64,000 nt of DNA, taken from positions 433,758-497,757 of the forward strand of contig CAWBGK010000011.1 of the NCBI GenBank assembly GCA_963788305.1, given 5' to 3'. Positions within the stretch are counted from its first letter, which is position 1. Each line of letters begins with the position of its first letter. This DNA is from UTCFX2 sp963788305. Lineage in GTDB: Bacteria; Chloroflexota; Anaerolineae; Anaerolineales; UBA4823. Below, piece after piece: positions 8,125 through 18,976 of the stretch. The notes under the pieces are model-generated. The model saw nothing but the letters and a program-made list of their open reading frames with translations. It was not told the origin of the DNA and ran no database searches. The position numbers were made by a program, and so were the translations under genes.

Positions 8125-11100
8125 TCAGAAGCCTTCCAGGCGTGAGGCGTCCACTACTCCTTTAGACAGCTCCACGATCCGTTGCAGCAAAGCCAGACGG
8201 TTTCGGCGCAATTCAGCTTGTTCCGCCATTACAAGTACCTCTTCAAAAAATCGGTTGACATCCGGGATCATCGGTTGGAATGCTCTCAGGAAATCGTTCA
8301 CAGAACCAGCCAGGCGCGGCAAATTCTCCGCAATCAGCAGTACTTTGTAAAGCTCAGCTTCAGCCGGTTCTCTAAAATCCGCTGGGTCTATTTCGAAACG
8401 CTCATCCAGGTCCCGTGTAATCCGAACACAACGGGCAAACGCTGGAAGGATCCTGTCCCAATCGGGTCGCCTTACCCACGCTTCCAACATCGTTAACCGC
8501 ACGGGCTGCGCGAGCCGGCAGTTTACCCTGTGCTGACAGGACTGCATCCACGACATCGAAGCGATTCCCCTGCTCGAGAAGGACGTTTCGAAGCCGTTCA
8601 ATAATAAACTCTAAAACAATTTGCTGGCTCTCTGGCGGAACCGGAATCGACTGGTGTTCGCCGGCCGATTTTAAACCGATCTGCAGGTCAAAATCCAGAT
8701 CCCAGGCAATCAGATTTTGAATCAAACCAAGCGCAGTGCGTCGTTGAGCAAATGGGTCTTTGTTGCCAGTTGGAGCCAGGTTGGCGGCAAATAAGCCTGC
8801 CAAAGTATCGAGACGATCCGCCAGTCCAACTGCTAATCCTGGAAGGCTTCCCGCCAGTTGGTCGCCTGAATATCTCGGCAAGTAGTGATCCAGGACCGCC
8901 TCAGCCACAGCTTCTGATTCACCAGACTTCAAGGCATAATATCGACCCATCTGTCCTTGCAGCGAAGTCATTTCGACGACCATCTTCGTCCCCAGGTCAG
9001 CCTTGCATAAAGCCGCGGCTCGGCGAGCCGTTTGCAGCTGGGTTTCGTCAAGCTCCAACTGGGCAGCAATGTCCTCAACCAGAGCCTGAATTCGATGGAC
9101 TTTATCCAACATCGTCCCCAGCCTGGTTTGAAAAGTCAGCGTTGACAGCCTTGGGAGGTATTCTTCCAGCGGCTTCTTAAGATCTTCCTGCACAAAAAAG
9201 TGGGCATCGGCAAATCTTGCTCGAACGACATGTTCATTGCCGTCAGCAACCAGATCCAACCAGTCCCGATCACCGTTGCGGACCACGATGAAAAATGGCA
9301 GCAGCTCTCCTGCTTTTCCATCTGCCGCAGGCAAATGTACCGGGAAGTAGCGCTGGTGCTTCTTCATCACAGAAATTAATACTTCAATGGGAAGGTTAAG
9401 GTGCGCTGAATCAAACGATCCGCGCAGTGCTGTTGGCGCCTCAACCAGATTTGAAACTTCATTCAGCAACTCCAGATCATCCTGGATCATCCCGCCTGCC
9501 TCTGCTGCCAGCTGCTTCACCTGAACGCTGACACTCTTCAACCGCTCCGAAGGATCCAGAACGATCCCTTGACCGTCAAGGTAATCGAAATATTCTTTCG
9601 GAGTGTGGATCTGCTGCGATAAGGGTTGGCGGAATCGCAGCCCCCGGCTCGAATCTCCTGCCGAAAGACCGGCATATTCAAAGGGTATCACATGGCTCTC
9701 TCCTTCAGCCCCATAGAGAGCAAGAAGCCAGCGGATTGGTCGCGAAAAGACGACGTTGCTGTGGTTCCAACGCATCGGTTTCTCAAAACGAAGGGAGGCA
9801 ATCCATCCAGGCAGGGCTTCGGCAAGCACTTCCAGCGTTGGACGGCCCGCCTCTCGAACAAGCGCAGTCACGTAGCGCCCTCCATCGATTTCCCGGATCT
9901 GCAAATCAGCAATGGTCAATCCTTTGCTACGTGCAAAACCTTCTGCCGCCTGGGTTGGCGAACCATCAGCACCAAACGCCCGATTTTCCGGAGGGCCCTT
10001 GACAACCTGCTCCAGGTCATTCTGTCGGGAGGCAAGGTCTTCAACCAGCACGACAAGACGGCGCGGTGTCCCAAGCACCCGGGCATCTCGATACGGCAAG
10101 CGCAAATCAGTTAACAACTCAGGTATGCGCACCTGAAGCTGCCTCAAGGCAGAACTCAGATCTCCAGCAGGCAGCTCTTCAGTTCCAATCTCCAGCAGCA
10201 TCCAGGCATGGGCATTTCCCTTCCCTTCATCACGATATGCCAGAGTTTTTTGAACCGCAGCAAACCCGACTTCACGTTCAAACTCGATATCTCTCTTCAA
10301 CCAGGGAAATTCCAGCCGCCTGCGCTGGTCAAGGTAAGTTTCCGCTACACCTCGGGCGACCTCGCGCATCCGCCCAAACATAGCCTGCCGCTCGGTTACT
10401 CCGACCGCACCGCGCGTGTCCAGCACATTGAACGTATGGGAGCATTTCAACAAATAGTCATGTGCTGGCAGAACAAGCCCTTTGGCAATGCAGTTTTTTG
10501 CCTCGCTCTCGAACAGGTCGTACATCTGACGCAGCCGCTCAATGTTCGCTTCTTCGAAATAATACTTGCTCTGCTCTTGCTCGGCTTGCAGGTTCACATC
10601 GCCGTCGGTCAGCTCTGTGCTCCACTGGATGTCGCGGAAGCTGCTGACCTGCTGCAGCGCGATCGCAATTCTCTCCAGGCCATAAGTGATCTCCACCGAG
10701 ACCGGGTCGAGCAAGATGCCTCCAGCCTGCTGGAAATAGGTGAACTGTGTAATCTCCTGGCCATCCAGCCAAACTTCCCAACCTAATCCCCATGCTCCCA
10801 GCGCAGGCGATTCCCAGTTGTCCTCAACAAAGCGAATATCATGCTGGCGCAAGTCAATCCCCAACGCTTCGAGGGACTGCAGATATATCTCTTGAGGGTT
10901 CCCCGGATCGGGTTTCAAGATCACTTGAAATTGATAGTGCATCTGCATCCTGTTTGGATTCTCGCCATAGCGGCCATCATCCGGGCGGATCGAAGGTTCC
11001 ACATAACCGACATTCCACGGCTCCGGCCCAAGCACGCGCAGGTATGTCGCTGGATTAAATGTCCCGGCACCCACCTGGGTGTAATACGGCTGCCAGATCA

Positions 11101-11170
11101 GGCAACCCTTCTTCGCCCAAAAATCCTGCAAAGTCATGATAATCGATTGAAAATTCATCGGTTCAGTCAT
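8125..11170 (-). CDS. glyQS: Glycyl-tRNA synthetase, fused alpha and beta subunits, frame break near 8495
   Basis: Charges tRNA-Gly with glycine. Residues 1 to about 300 are the alpha subunit (GlyQ: IWQPYYTQVGAGTFNPATYL, then FVEDNWESPALGAWGLGWE). From about residue 320 the beta subunit follows (LLEIGTEELPAGDL). Most bacteria with the alpha2-beta2 enzyme encode two genes; here they form one chain of about 1010 residues, as in some other lineages. The main frame ends at 8402 with an unrelated tail, while the expected C-terminus (LEAWVRRPDWDRILPAFARC to RLEGF) runs in the next frame to 8125, so a one-base indel lies near 8490-8500. The ATG at 11170 gives the normal GlyQ N-terminus. Confidence 0.93.
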
Positions 11171-11261
11171 AAATCAAAAAGCCTTTGGAATGAAATGAAT
11201 TCAGCACGTGAGCAGTTAGTGTAACCCCCACAGGTTATTCTGTCAATTTGGATCACAGGAT

Positions 11262-11294
11262 AAAAAAGGCTGCAAAACCTCTGGTCTTGCAGCC
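11262..11294 (-). terminator. Intrinsic terminator after the FmdB-like gene
   Basis: On the minus strand a GC-rich stem, GGCTGCAAgACC paired with GGTtTTGCAGCC around a 3-base loop, is followed by six T residues. It lies 46 bases after the stop of the FmdB-like zinc ribbon gene and before glyQS. Confidence 0.88.
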
Positions 11295-11339
11295 AAATAT
11301 CATCGAAGAAACGGCACACGGCCGATAGGTTCAAAATCC

Positions 11340-11552
11340 TCAAGTACTGCCTGTGCTGCAGGACGAACTTACGCTGGAACCCAATGAAAAACTTCCCAAA
11401 CTCGAGATTTTTGACGCAAATGTTGATATTTTCTTTGTGATATTTTTACTTCCGCAGGAAGGACAGCTTATTTCATTGGCCTGGTTTGAACTGCGCACAA
11501 GCTCTTCAAACGGTTCGCTGCATTCGCTGCAAGTGAATTCAAAAATCGGCAT
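11340..11552 (-). CDS. FmdB-family zinc ribbon protein
   Basis: A 70-residue protein with the FmdB/CxxC_CxxC_SSSS zinc ribbon: CSEC near the N-terminus and CPSC about 20 residues later, followed by a Ser-rich tail (SLGSFSLGSSVSSSCSTG). Members are putative regulatory or metal-binding proteins without an agreed function. It starts MPIFEFTC, the typical family start. It is a single gene, followed by its own terminator. A second, longer member lies at 54276-54668. Confidence 0.85.
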   Translation of the reverse strand: MPIFEFTCSECSEPFEELVRSSNQANEISCPSCGSKNITKKISTFASKISSLGSFSLGSSVSSSCSTGST

Positions 11553-11628
11553 TTTTTGCTCCTGAACAGTTAAAAGTGATCATCTCAAGGTTTTGATGCC
11601 AGCAAGCAATAAAAGGTTACAAATCCGC

Positions 11629-11681
11629 TTGACACAGAGAGAAAAATGATCTATAATAGAACATAAGTTCTATTATAGATC
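11629..11681 (+). promoter_or_regulatory. Promoter overlapped by a 34-bp perfect palindrome (LexA-like operator)
   Basis: A perfect -35 TTGACA (11629-11634) and a perfect -10 TATAAT (11652-11657) are spaced by 17 bases. A perfect palindrome with 15-base arms and a 4-base centre (11648-11681) covers the -10 and the expected start point. Its core GAAC-ATAA-GTTC matches the GAAC-N4-GTTC form of the Gram-positive LexA box. This placement predicts tight repression. The repressor could equally be a PadR- or TetR-type protein, because the symmetry extends far beyond the LexA core. Confidence 0.8.
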
Positions 11682-11690
11682 GGAGGTTCC

Positions 11691-12646
11691 ATGTCTATAA
11701 ATGACAAATCTCTTCTCAGCCATCTACGACTTTTCGAAAAGTTGCAGTGGCAACCGCTTCAACGGTCAAACCGGAGTCGGTATTCTCCTCCGGAGGAAGA
11801 CCTTCCAATGCAGGACTTCAGCAGATGATCATTCCATATTATCATATGCTTAATAAGGCAGGTCCGCATTGGTCATCCTTCCTTGGCCAACCTACGCTTG
11901 CTGACGCTCTAAATGGATTGAACCTGGATAACCTGCCTGAACATGCCGCGTTGTTGGGGGCTTGCGAGGATGGACTTCCCTTCCTGATCGATCTGGCAAA
12001 TCCGGTCCCAGGAGCAATTTTGATCGCCGGAGATACTCGCAGCGGCAAGACAGCTCTCATCCGCTCGATCCTTGCCTCTGTCCAGGAGATGGACTCTCCT
12101 GAGCAGGTCATTTTCACGATTTTTACTGCCCAACCAGATGAGTACCGCCTTTTCAATGCTTCAGCCAATTGCCAGATAATCCTCCCGGTCGAAAGCAAGG
12201 CGATAGCAGGTCAGATTGCCAGTCTGAAAGAGGCTGCAGAAAAACGTAAACACCTGGGTCCTGAGGACCCTTGTCTGATCCTGGCGATCGACGACATATC
12301 AACACTGCTTTCATTTCTTGATGAAACAGGTTTTGCCAGCCTGTATTGGCTGATTTGCCACGGACCGCGCTACCGGATCTGGACCATCGCTTCGATAGAT
12401 TCTGACCAGATTGGCCGGATCGGGCATCCATACCTGTCTGCCTTCCGAACTCGCCTGTTCGGTTTCATGCGGTCAGAGCAAACCGCCCGCAACCTAGCGA
12501 AAGATCCTTCAATCGCCACACGCGAAATTCCGGAAAAAGGTCTTCAATTCCTCGTGCCTTACAGCGGGGAATGGCTTCGTTTTTGGATTTGCGAACCAGA
12601 ATTTGCTCGACCAGAAGTCGAATTTGTCACCGGAGGTGTGTCATGA
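11691..12646 (+). CDS. FtsK/SpoIIIE-like P-loop ATPase domain protein, probable frame break at 11738-11741
   Basis: A protein of about 318 residues with Walker A (AGDTRSGKTAL) and Walker B (LILAIDDIS), resembling a single FtsK/VirD4-type motor domain without membrane helices. The promoter, operator and a good ribosome site (GGAGG, 5 bases before the ATG at 11691) point to a start at 11691, but that frame closes after 45 codons. Adding one A to the A4 run at 11738-11741 joins MSINDKSLLSHLRLFEK directly to the long frame, whose own first start would be a GTG at 11747 without a ribosome site. The stop overlaps the ATG of the next gene (ATGA), so the two are translationally coupled. The operator suggests damage- or signal-dependent expression. 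Function unknown. Confidence 0.7.
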
Positions 12647-12927
12647 AAATCGGAATGCTCTGGTTTGACAACGACCCGAAATCCAACCTGGACCTTAAGA
12701 TTGAGCGGGCAGCGGTTTATTATCGAAACAAGTATGGATGCAGCCCAACCCTGTGTTTTGTGCACCCAAGCATGCTCCGAAACGGCAAGAACAAGGACGA
12801 ACTCCCAGACGTCACAAATCTCAACCCTGCGTCGGATAAGAAATTTTCGGCCTGTGGGGTAGAAATCCGCTCCAATCAATCTGTGCTACCGAACCATCTC
12901 TGGATCGGCGTCAACGGATCGAGCTGA
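12643..12927 (+). CDS. Small conserved-looking protein coupled to the ATPase
   Basis: A 94-residue protein beginning MKIGMLWFDNDPKSNLDLK. It overlaps the ATPase stop by 4 bases and shares its LexA-like operator, so the two form a two-gene unit. The text AAVYYRNKYGCSPTLCFVHP looks like a compact alpha/beta fold with one CxxxxxC-type spacing. I do not recognise the family. The coupling suggests that it acts with the ATPase. Confidence 0.65.
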   Translation: MKIGMLWFDNDPKSNLDLKIERAAVYYRNKYGCSPTLCFVHPSMLRNGKNKDELPDVTNLNPASDKKFSACGVEIRSNQSVLPNHLWIGVNGSS

Positions 12928-12981
12928 ACTCAGGCGGCTAATGAAACGATCAGCGTCTCGAGAGCCAGTTCGTCAGGCATT

Positions 12982-13932
12982 TTACTGGTTTTGACTGATC
13001 TCGTCCACATTCAACAGCTGTCTGTAGATTATTTTCAAATCACTTAAAGTGAAATGGCGCGCCTGGGAGATCACCTTCTCGGCAATAAATTTGCTTTTGA
13101 TGAAATTCATGATTTCGCCTATTCCGCCCCCCTCATCGAGTATTTCACGGACCTGAACGAGCAGGCGAAACTGGCGCACGACCATCCCAAAAATTGAATA
13201 ATAATCCTGATATTCCAGCAGACGCTTCAGCATCGCAAGCGCTTTGCGACCATCTCGCAAACCAATCGCGTCGACCAGCGCGAAGATATCACCTTGCCCT
13301 ACATCGGCCGTCAATGCTGCAACATCATCGGCCTCTACAGGTCTGAGGTAGTTCACATATGCCAGGAGTTTGGCAACTTCCTGGTGTGCGAGGCGCACAT
13401 CCCCGTCCAGTAATGAGTAGAGCAGTTCGGCAGCCTGTGGTGACATCTGCCCGCCTGCTTCTTTCGCCATCTCCTGAATTTTCTTGCGCCAATCCGCGCC
13501 CCTGGGCAGCTCATATTTCTTGATGTAAACCCTTTGGGGATTTTGTCCTGCCCACACTTCAAGGAAATTTATCTTGTGGTGCTTTTGATCCTGATCTGAG
13601 GTCAAAGCGTGGTTTTCAACCAGGATCAGAGCGGTGGACGGTGGAATTTGCTCAAGCTGCCGGAGAAATTTTTCCTGGGCAGACTTTTCTTTCTGCCGTA
13701 TCGGGGGATTGGTCAGGATGACCAGCCGGCGTGAGGCAAGAAAAGGCATTGCGCCGGCTATTGTGAGGAGCTGATCCATCTGAAATACACTTCCATCCAG
13801 GCGGATTGTGTTGAGCGAGGCCGTTTCCGGATTCCCCAGACGTGCTTCAAGCTTTGCAACTTCGTGAGCAATCTGGAATTCATCTTCTCCGTGGAAGATA
13901 TAGACGATCGGCTTCCCATCCGACATACTCAC
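12982..13932 (-). CDS. holA: DNA polymerase III delta subunit
   Basis: HolA opens and loads the sliding clamp as part of the clamp loader. The 316-residue length and the text YIFHGEDEFQIAHEVAKLE at the N-terminus, with the clamp-loader middle part (GDVRLAHQEVAKLLAYV) and C-terminal collar domain, fit the family. The start at 13932 overlaps the end of the upstream DUF6391 gene by 4 bases, indicating coupled translation. A second in-frame ATG lies two codons later. Confidence 0.9.
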   Translation of the reverse strand: MSMSDGKPIVYIFHGEDEFQIAHEVAKLEARLGNPETASLNTIRLDGSVFQMDQLLTIAGAMPFLASRRLVILTNPPIRQKEKSAQEKFLRQLEQIPPSTALILVENHALTSDQDQKHHKINFLEVWAGQNPQRVYIKKYELPRGADWRKKIQEMAKEAGGQMSPQAAELLYSLLDGDVRLAHQEVAKLLAYVNYLRPVEADDVAALTADVGQGDIFALVDAIGLRDGRKALAMLKRLLEYQDYYSIFGMVVRQFRLLVQVREILDEGGGIGEIMNFIKSKFIAEKVISQARHFTLSDLKIIYRQLLNVDEISQNQ

Positions 13933-14459
13933 CCCTCAGTCACAATCCTGTGAACAGTAAGCGCCCCCGATCCGCGTGGCTGGACCTCCACAACACGCAG
14001 TCCACCAGGAGCGCCTGAAGTGGTTACTCGCTTCTGGAGCTCCAGCCCCAGCGGTTGAGCGACGACGAGAGCCATAGTGGCAAGCATCACAGCAGTTGGC
14101 AGACGATTAAAGTTATCTCGAGCGCGCTTTCCAACACCATACATCGCCACACCAGCCGCCAACCCGGCCAGAATGCCAGCAGTGGCGAAATTCGTCCCGC
14201 AGTTCGGGTGCACGGCGAGCTTGACTTCTCCGGATTGGAGACGATTGAGCGCATCCCCAACCGCCTCGCAGATCTCCTCGGAAGGAATATCTCCAGCAAT
14301 CCAAAAACCGCGCTGGTCCGAATGCCCTGCCATCGGCTGCCCCGGGTGGCGTTCGGCAAGGACATGCAGAGTGGCATGCTCCAGTCCATGGTTGCGGCGA
14401 ATCCTCGAGATCAACCCGGTATCTAACAAACCTTGAAACTGATGTGCAAGCTCAGACAT
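13929..14459 (-). CDS. DUF6391 family protein
   Basis: A 176-residue protein with a soluble N-terminal part (NHGLEHATLHVLAER, then VHPNCGTNFATAGILAGLAAG) and one or two membrane-compatible segments at about 105-140. The His-rich NHGLEHATLH and HPNCGTN motifs could bind a metal. The family is conserved in Chloroflexota and Cyanobacteria without known function. It is coupled by an ATGA overlap to holA. About 216 bases upstream (14460-14675) hold no gene that I can see. Confidence 0.7.
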   Translation of the reverse strand: MSELAHQFQGLLDTGLISRIRRNHGLEHATLHVLAERHPGQPMAGHSDQRGFWIAGDIPSEEICEAVGDALNRLQSGEVKLAVHPNCGTNFATAGILAGLAAGVAMYGVGKRARDNFNRLPTAVMLATMALVVAQPLGLELQKRVTTSGAPGGLRVVEVQPRGSGALTVHRIVTEG

Positions 14460-14675
14460 AATCGCTCCTGGATCACCCGTGAACTATTCGTGCAGCGGAA
14501 GTCCTGATTTTTGGAAATCTTTTTGGTTTTTTGTTTCAGAACCTCATTATTTACTTGAGAGTTCTTGTAATTCTACCCTGTTAACGCAAAGATCATAACC
14601 GAGTGTCAGCCAGGATGGTCCTGGATACTCTCGCGCACCCAGGTCTCCATGAGCCCCGGGTGTTCGGGGGCATGA

Positions 14676-15957
14676 TCAACCACCTTCGCCGGATATTGCA
14701 GCGCGCTCGATCAGAGAAGGCGGCGCTTCAGCCTGCCTGCGGAATGCTTCTTCGTCAATCCTCCGAAGCAGGATCAACGAAACAAGCATTATCACGGCCA
14801 TCAGGCTGAAAACCGTTACGTAGCTCACCAGAACGTTTCCTGTAATTCGAGCCACCAGGTCGGCGCACTGCGCCGGCGATCACCGACCCAAACAGCCGCG
14901 AAATCGCATTCGCCATCCCCCAGGCACCGATGAACAGCCCTACTTTATCTGAGGTAGTCATGCTGAACATCAGCGACAGATTGGAGACCGTAGAAAGACC
15001 GGTGCCAACACCGAGCAGAACCACGCCGCTGAAGAACACACCCTTATTCACCAGCATCCCGCTGGCGGCGATCATCCCAAAACCGACCAGCGCCACGATT
15101 CCCCCTATCTGCACGACCCTGCGCCTTGAGATGCGGTTTTCCAGGACCCCTGCAGCTAGAAGCGCAGCCAGCACGCAGCCACCCCATATCGACGTGATCC
15201 TGGTGGTCTGTTGGACCGTCAGACCGAAGGCTTCTCCCCCAAACGGCTCCAACAGAATATCCTGACCTAGCAGCGCTGCCAAAAGGACCACCAGGTAAAC
15301 AAAGAAAATCTAGCCTGACGGTTCTCCAGGATAAACCGCACAAGTACACCCCACGAGTAATCCCGCCCGCTGCTTTTTTGCAGCCTTGCAGGTTTTTCAA
15401 GCCCCAAGAGACCCAACAATCCTATGATCAAAGCAGCCAGGCCTACAACATTAGAATGATCGAATAAGCGCTTCAGGAGAGTAAGGATCGACCATCTCAC
15501 TCAATCCGATTGCGGTCAGGATGATGCTCGTGATCATCATGAACCACATAATCGCGATCGTCCTCCCATGACCTTTTTCCCCGGAAATCTCTGATGCCAG
15601 CGAGAGATAAGATACGGTTGCCAGGTTGAAGCCCATCCCCCAGGCCCCAAACGCCAGGACGCCCAGGATCAACCCGACCAGCAGATTTTCCGAAATCTGG
15701 AAAGCAGCCTGTGGAGAAAGGACCAGACCTAAAACGCAGAGCAGCAGCCCCAGGATGATATAAGGGCTGCGCCGGTACCCAAACCAGGGGTGCCGGTCTG
15801 AATAGGCACCGATAGCAACCTGAATGGGCGAAAAAAGATAAGGAAGCGATGCCAGGACAGCCACCAGGGTTGCAGAAATCGCCAGTTCCTTTATCATCAC
15901 CCGATTGAGTGTGCTGTTGATTGGTACGAGCGTCATTGCGACCGCGACATGGATCAA
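14676..15957 (-). CDS. PucC-like (BCD family) MFS transporter, three frame breaks
   Basis: A 12-TM type major facilitator of about 430 residues reconstructed across breaks near 15480, 15280 and 14865. The N-terminal half (TLNRVMIKELAISATLVAVL, YSDRHPWFGYRRSPYI) matches the bacteriochlorophyll-delivery (PucC/LhaA) subfamily. The C-terminal half (TTRITSIWGGCVLAALLAAG, SNLSLMFSMTTSDKVGLFIG) agrees. The true C-terminus (VSYVTVFSLMAVIMLVSLIL to ISGEGG) is in a shifted frame ending at 14676. The start is uncertain: TTG at 15957 or slightly upstream. It lies just after dus. No photosynthesis genes are seen in this window, so the substrate is unknown. Confidence 0.78.
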
Positions 15958-16005
15958 GCCAAGCCGAAGACGCTTTGAAGTATTGGGTATCAGAAATCCA
16001 GGGGT

Positions 16006-17040
16006 TCACAAGATTTCCATCCCCGGACAATGTATTGAATTACATAGGTTTATTCGAGAAGCAGATGAAACTGAAGCTGAATGGAAGCTAGCATTTCCAG
16101 AAATTTCCAGGGCTCTCAGAAGAAAAAAGCTCTTTGCGTTGTTCTGGAGGGAATCCCACGGGTTGAGATAACGACTGGCATGCTTGCGGAATAAAACCAT
16201 CCCCTGCGTCTCTCCATAGAACGAGACCATACTCTGCAGGTGGTGCATCATCGTCTTTCGAACCTGCTCTTCGGACACTTGGCCGCGGTCAAGCCGAGCA
16301 AAAATCCAGGGGTTCCCGATCGCAGCCCGACCGATCATCACCGCATCGCAGGCTGTGTGATCTTTGATCCGCTCGATATCCGCAACCGTTCGCACGTCTC
16401 CATTGGCAATCACCGGGATCGATACGGCTTGTTTGATCTCTGCAATTGCATCCCAATCGGCGCTGCCGGAATAACCCTGCTCTTTGTCCGTCCGTGAACG
16501 GCGATCAACGCCCCACCGTTTTCTTCAATCGCTCGGGCGATCTCTCTATAGTTGCGGGTATCCGTCCCAGCCCAGGCGGATTTTTGCGGTAACTGGCAGG
16601 TCCAGGGCGCGGACAACATCGATACCATCATTGGCCACAATACATGGCTCGCGCAGCAGCCCAGCACCAGCCCCGCGCCCAGATACTCTGCGGACCGAAC
16701 ACCCCATATTGACATCGATGATATCTGGATTATATTCTCGCAGCCGCGAGCGGCCTCAAAAAGGCGAGCCGGGTCGCTGTCAAAGACCTGGTACACGACC
16801 GGTCGTTCTTCCTCCAGAAAAGCCAGTCTTCCGTGAAGGCGCCGGATCTTGTGGAGCACGTCCAGGGCATTGATAAATTCGGTGTAGCTCATCGCCGAAC
16901 CCATAGCTCGGCATAGGGAGCGAAAAGGTTGGTCGGAGAACCCATCCATCGGCGCCAGGATCAGGTCTCCATAGACCGGTATCTGATTAACAAGAAGTGT
17001 TGGGGATGTGGGGATGGTCGAATGGATGCCCGGCGTAGGC
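16006..17040 (-). CDS. dus: tRNA-dihydrouridine synthase, several frame breaks
   Basis: Dus enzymes reduce uridines in tRNA with FMN. The N-terminal part reads LILAPMDGFSDQPFRSLCRA, and the later conserved pieces (GALIAVHGRTK, IPVIANGDVRTVADIERI, DAVMIGRAAIGNPWIF) are all present but spread over frames, with breaks near 16850-16600 and near 16480. Reading across the breaks gives about 340 residues, the normal length. It starts right after radA, with no clear ATG near its start, so the 5' boundary is approximate. I treat it as an intact gene in error-rich sequence, not a pseudogene. Confidence 0.8.
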
Positions 17041-17043
17041 CTG

Positions 17044-18476
17044 CTATAGCCCGGTCTTTTCTTCCAGCAGGGCTGCCTCAAGCGCCTGGCGCAAGTGAAC
17101 GCACTTCAATCACCTGGATTTCTTCCGGCCACGGCTTCAAAATGGCGCAGCCGGCGTGGAACGACGGCTGTCTTGAAGCCAAGCTTGGCGGCTTCGCGCA
17201 ATCGCGGCCGCCATCTGCCCGACCATGCGCAGCTCTCCTGAAAGTCCAACTTCACCGATCAATACGGCATCTGCTCGCACCGGGAGACCACGCGGGAAGA
17301 GGCGATTGCAGTCGCAACCGCCAGGTCAGCGGCGGGTTCGCTGATCTCGATCCCCCCGACCACATTGACAAACACATCCTGCTCACCCAGATGCAACCCC
17401 AGGCGGCGTGTGAGGACAGCGGTGATCAGCAGGAGCCGGTTAAAATCCACCCCATTGGGCGTCCGGCGTGGGTTCCCGAAAGAAGTCGGGCTGGTGAGCC
17501 CCTGGATCTCAACCAACAGCGGGCGGGTCCCTTCCATGGTGACGACAATTGCCGAGCCAGGAGCATTCACCATGCGCTCAGCCAGGAAAACTTCGGATGG
17601 ATTGACGACTTCCGTCATCCCCCCTTCGCCCATCTCAAAAACGCCGACCTCGGAGGTCGCTCCGAAGCGGTTCTTAACCGAGCGCAGAAGCCGGTAGGAT
17701 TGGAAGCGATCTCCTTCTAGATATAAGGACGGTGTCGACGATGTGCTCGAGCACCCGGGGGCCGGCGATTGCGCCTTCCTTGGTCACATGCCCAATCAAG
17801 AAAACCGCGATCCCAGAGGATTTTGCCAGCTCGCGCAAGCGGGAGGAGTCTCGCGCACCTGGCTGACCGATCCCGCCGAGCTGTCCAATTCAGGCAGGTA
17901 GGTGGTTTGGACCGATTCCAGGATGAGAAGCTGGGGTTTGACCTCCGCAAGATGCTCAAGGATCACGCCCAGGTTGGTCTCGGTAACCAGGAACAGGTTC
18001 TCAGGAATACTGCCAGACCCGTTGCTGCTGGATCGATCCACCTGAGCATTGCGCAACAGGCGCATGGCACGCATCTTGATCTGGCGTTCTGATTCCTCTC
18101 CCGAAACATATAACACGGTGATCCCCTGGGCCATTTCCAGCGCAACCTGTAATAGCAAGGTAGATTTGCCAATCCCCGGGTCGCCGCCAATCAGCACGAT
18201 CGAGCCCGGAACTACACCTCCCCCAAGAACGCGAGCAAACTCACCGATGGAAAGCGGCAGGCGCTCGTCTACATCCCCGCCGATCTCGCCCAGGCGGCTA
18301 GGCGATCGAGCGGCTCCAAGCTCGACCTGGAGCTTGCCGGCGTGGGTGGACACCGGCTCGACGACCACCTCTTCAACCATGCTGTTCCAGGCTCCGCATT
18401 GCGGGCAAGTGCCCCATCTCGCGGGCGCTGGTCCGCCCGCACTGCTGGCAGACATAATGGAGTGTGATTTAGCCAT
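17044..18476 (-). CDS. radA: DNA repair protein RadA, many frame breaks
   Basis: RadA is a RecA-like branch-migration ATPase. The start at 18476 (MAKSHS) leads to a zinc finger whose two CxxC pairs (YVCQQCGRTSARE and TCPQCGAWN) lie in different frames. Then come Walker A (GGDPGIGKSTLLLQ) at about residue 100, the YVSGEES motif, the central KNRFG-type region in another frame, and the Lon-like C-terminal domain (VGGIEISEPAADLAVATAIA, GEVGLSGELRMV). The C-terminus ALEAALLEEKTGL stops at 17044. At least five indels are needed. The complete domain order argues for sequence errors, not decay. Confidence 0.83.
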
Positions 18477-18509
18477 GCGAGTTATTATAGTTTAGGTTAT
18501 CTCAGCCCA

Positions 18510-18957
18510 TCAGCGCTCGCGGACCGGGATGTAGATCCAAAATTGGGACCCTTCCTTTTCGGGATCAAAGCTTTCATCATAATATTCAAAATCAATTCCC
18601 TGGGTATACTCAAATTTTGATTGTGGGAGCCAGGTCTCAAGGCATAATGATACGTTGCTTTTAATGTATTGAGCGTGCATGGAAATACAGAATACTTCTG
18701 ATCTGGCACTTTCCAGACCTCCATCCCATCAGGGATTACCGAGGCATCTGAGACGGCCATCGCAGCAAGATAGCGGAAGGCGCCGCTCTTGTCAGCCGGC
18801 TCGCACAACCCAAACGCTCCGTCTACAATATGGCGGATTTCCTTCATTCTTGGATTGAACTCTCCCCAAAGCTGGGAGATTTCATACTTCTCGTTCTTAC
18901 CATAATACAGCATTCCTACTGCCGTGAGCTGGTTTTAAGGATAATTTTTGGTTCCAT
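18510..18957 (-). CDS. GyrI-like / AraC effector-binding domain protein, frame breaks
   Basis: A stand-alone effector-binding domain of about 149 residues. The N-terminal strand and helix are clear (MEPKIILK, then YYGKNEKYEISQLWGEFNPR), and the C-terminal half reads QKYSVFPCTLNTLKATY, then, after a shift near 18640, FEYYDESFDPEKEGSQFWIY and IPVRER with stop at 18510. A GAGGAG ribosome site precedes the ATG at 18957. It follows a MerR regulator that has the same type of domain. Such proteins bind hydrophobic drugs or act as hydrolases of electrophiles; which applies here is unknown. Confidence 0.65.
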
Positions 18958-18976
18958 CCTTCTGTACTCCTCTTTA

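Noticed and set aside
9626..10114. A 162-codon plus-strand frame inside glyQS
   Set aside because: It is antisense to a well-conserved synthetase and has no recognisable motifs; it is a shadow frame.
14676..18476. A decaying region of pseudogenes (transporter, dus, radA)
   Set aside because: All conserved motifs survive in one of the three frames, and there are no large deletions or transposons. Compensating shifts of single bases fit sequencing error.
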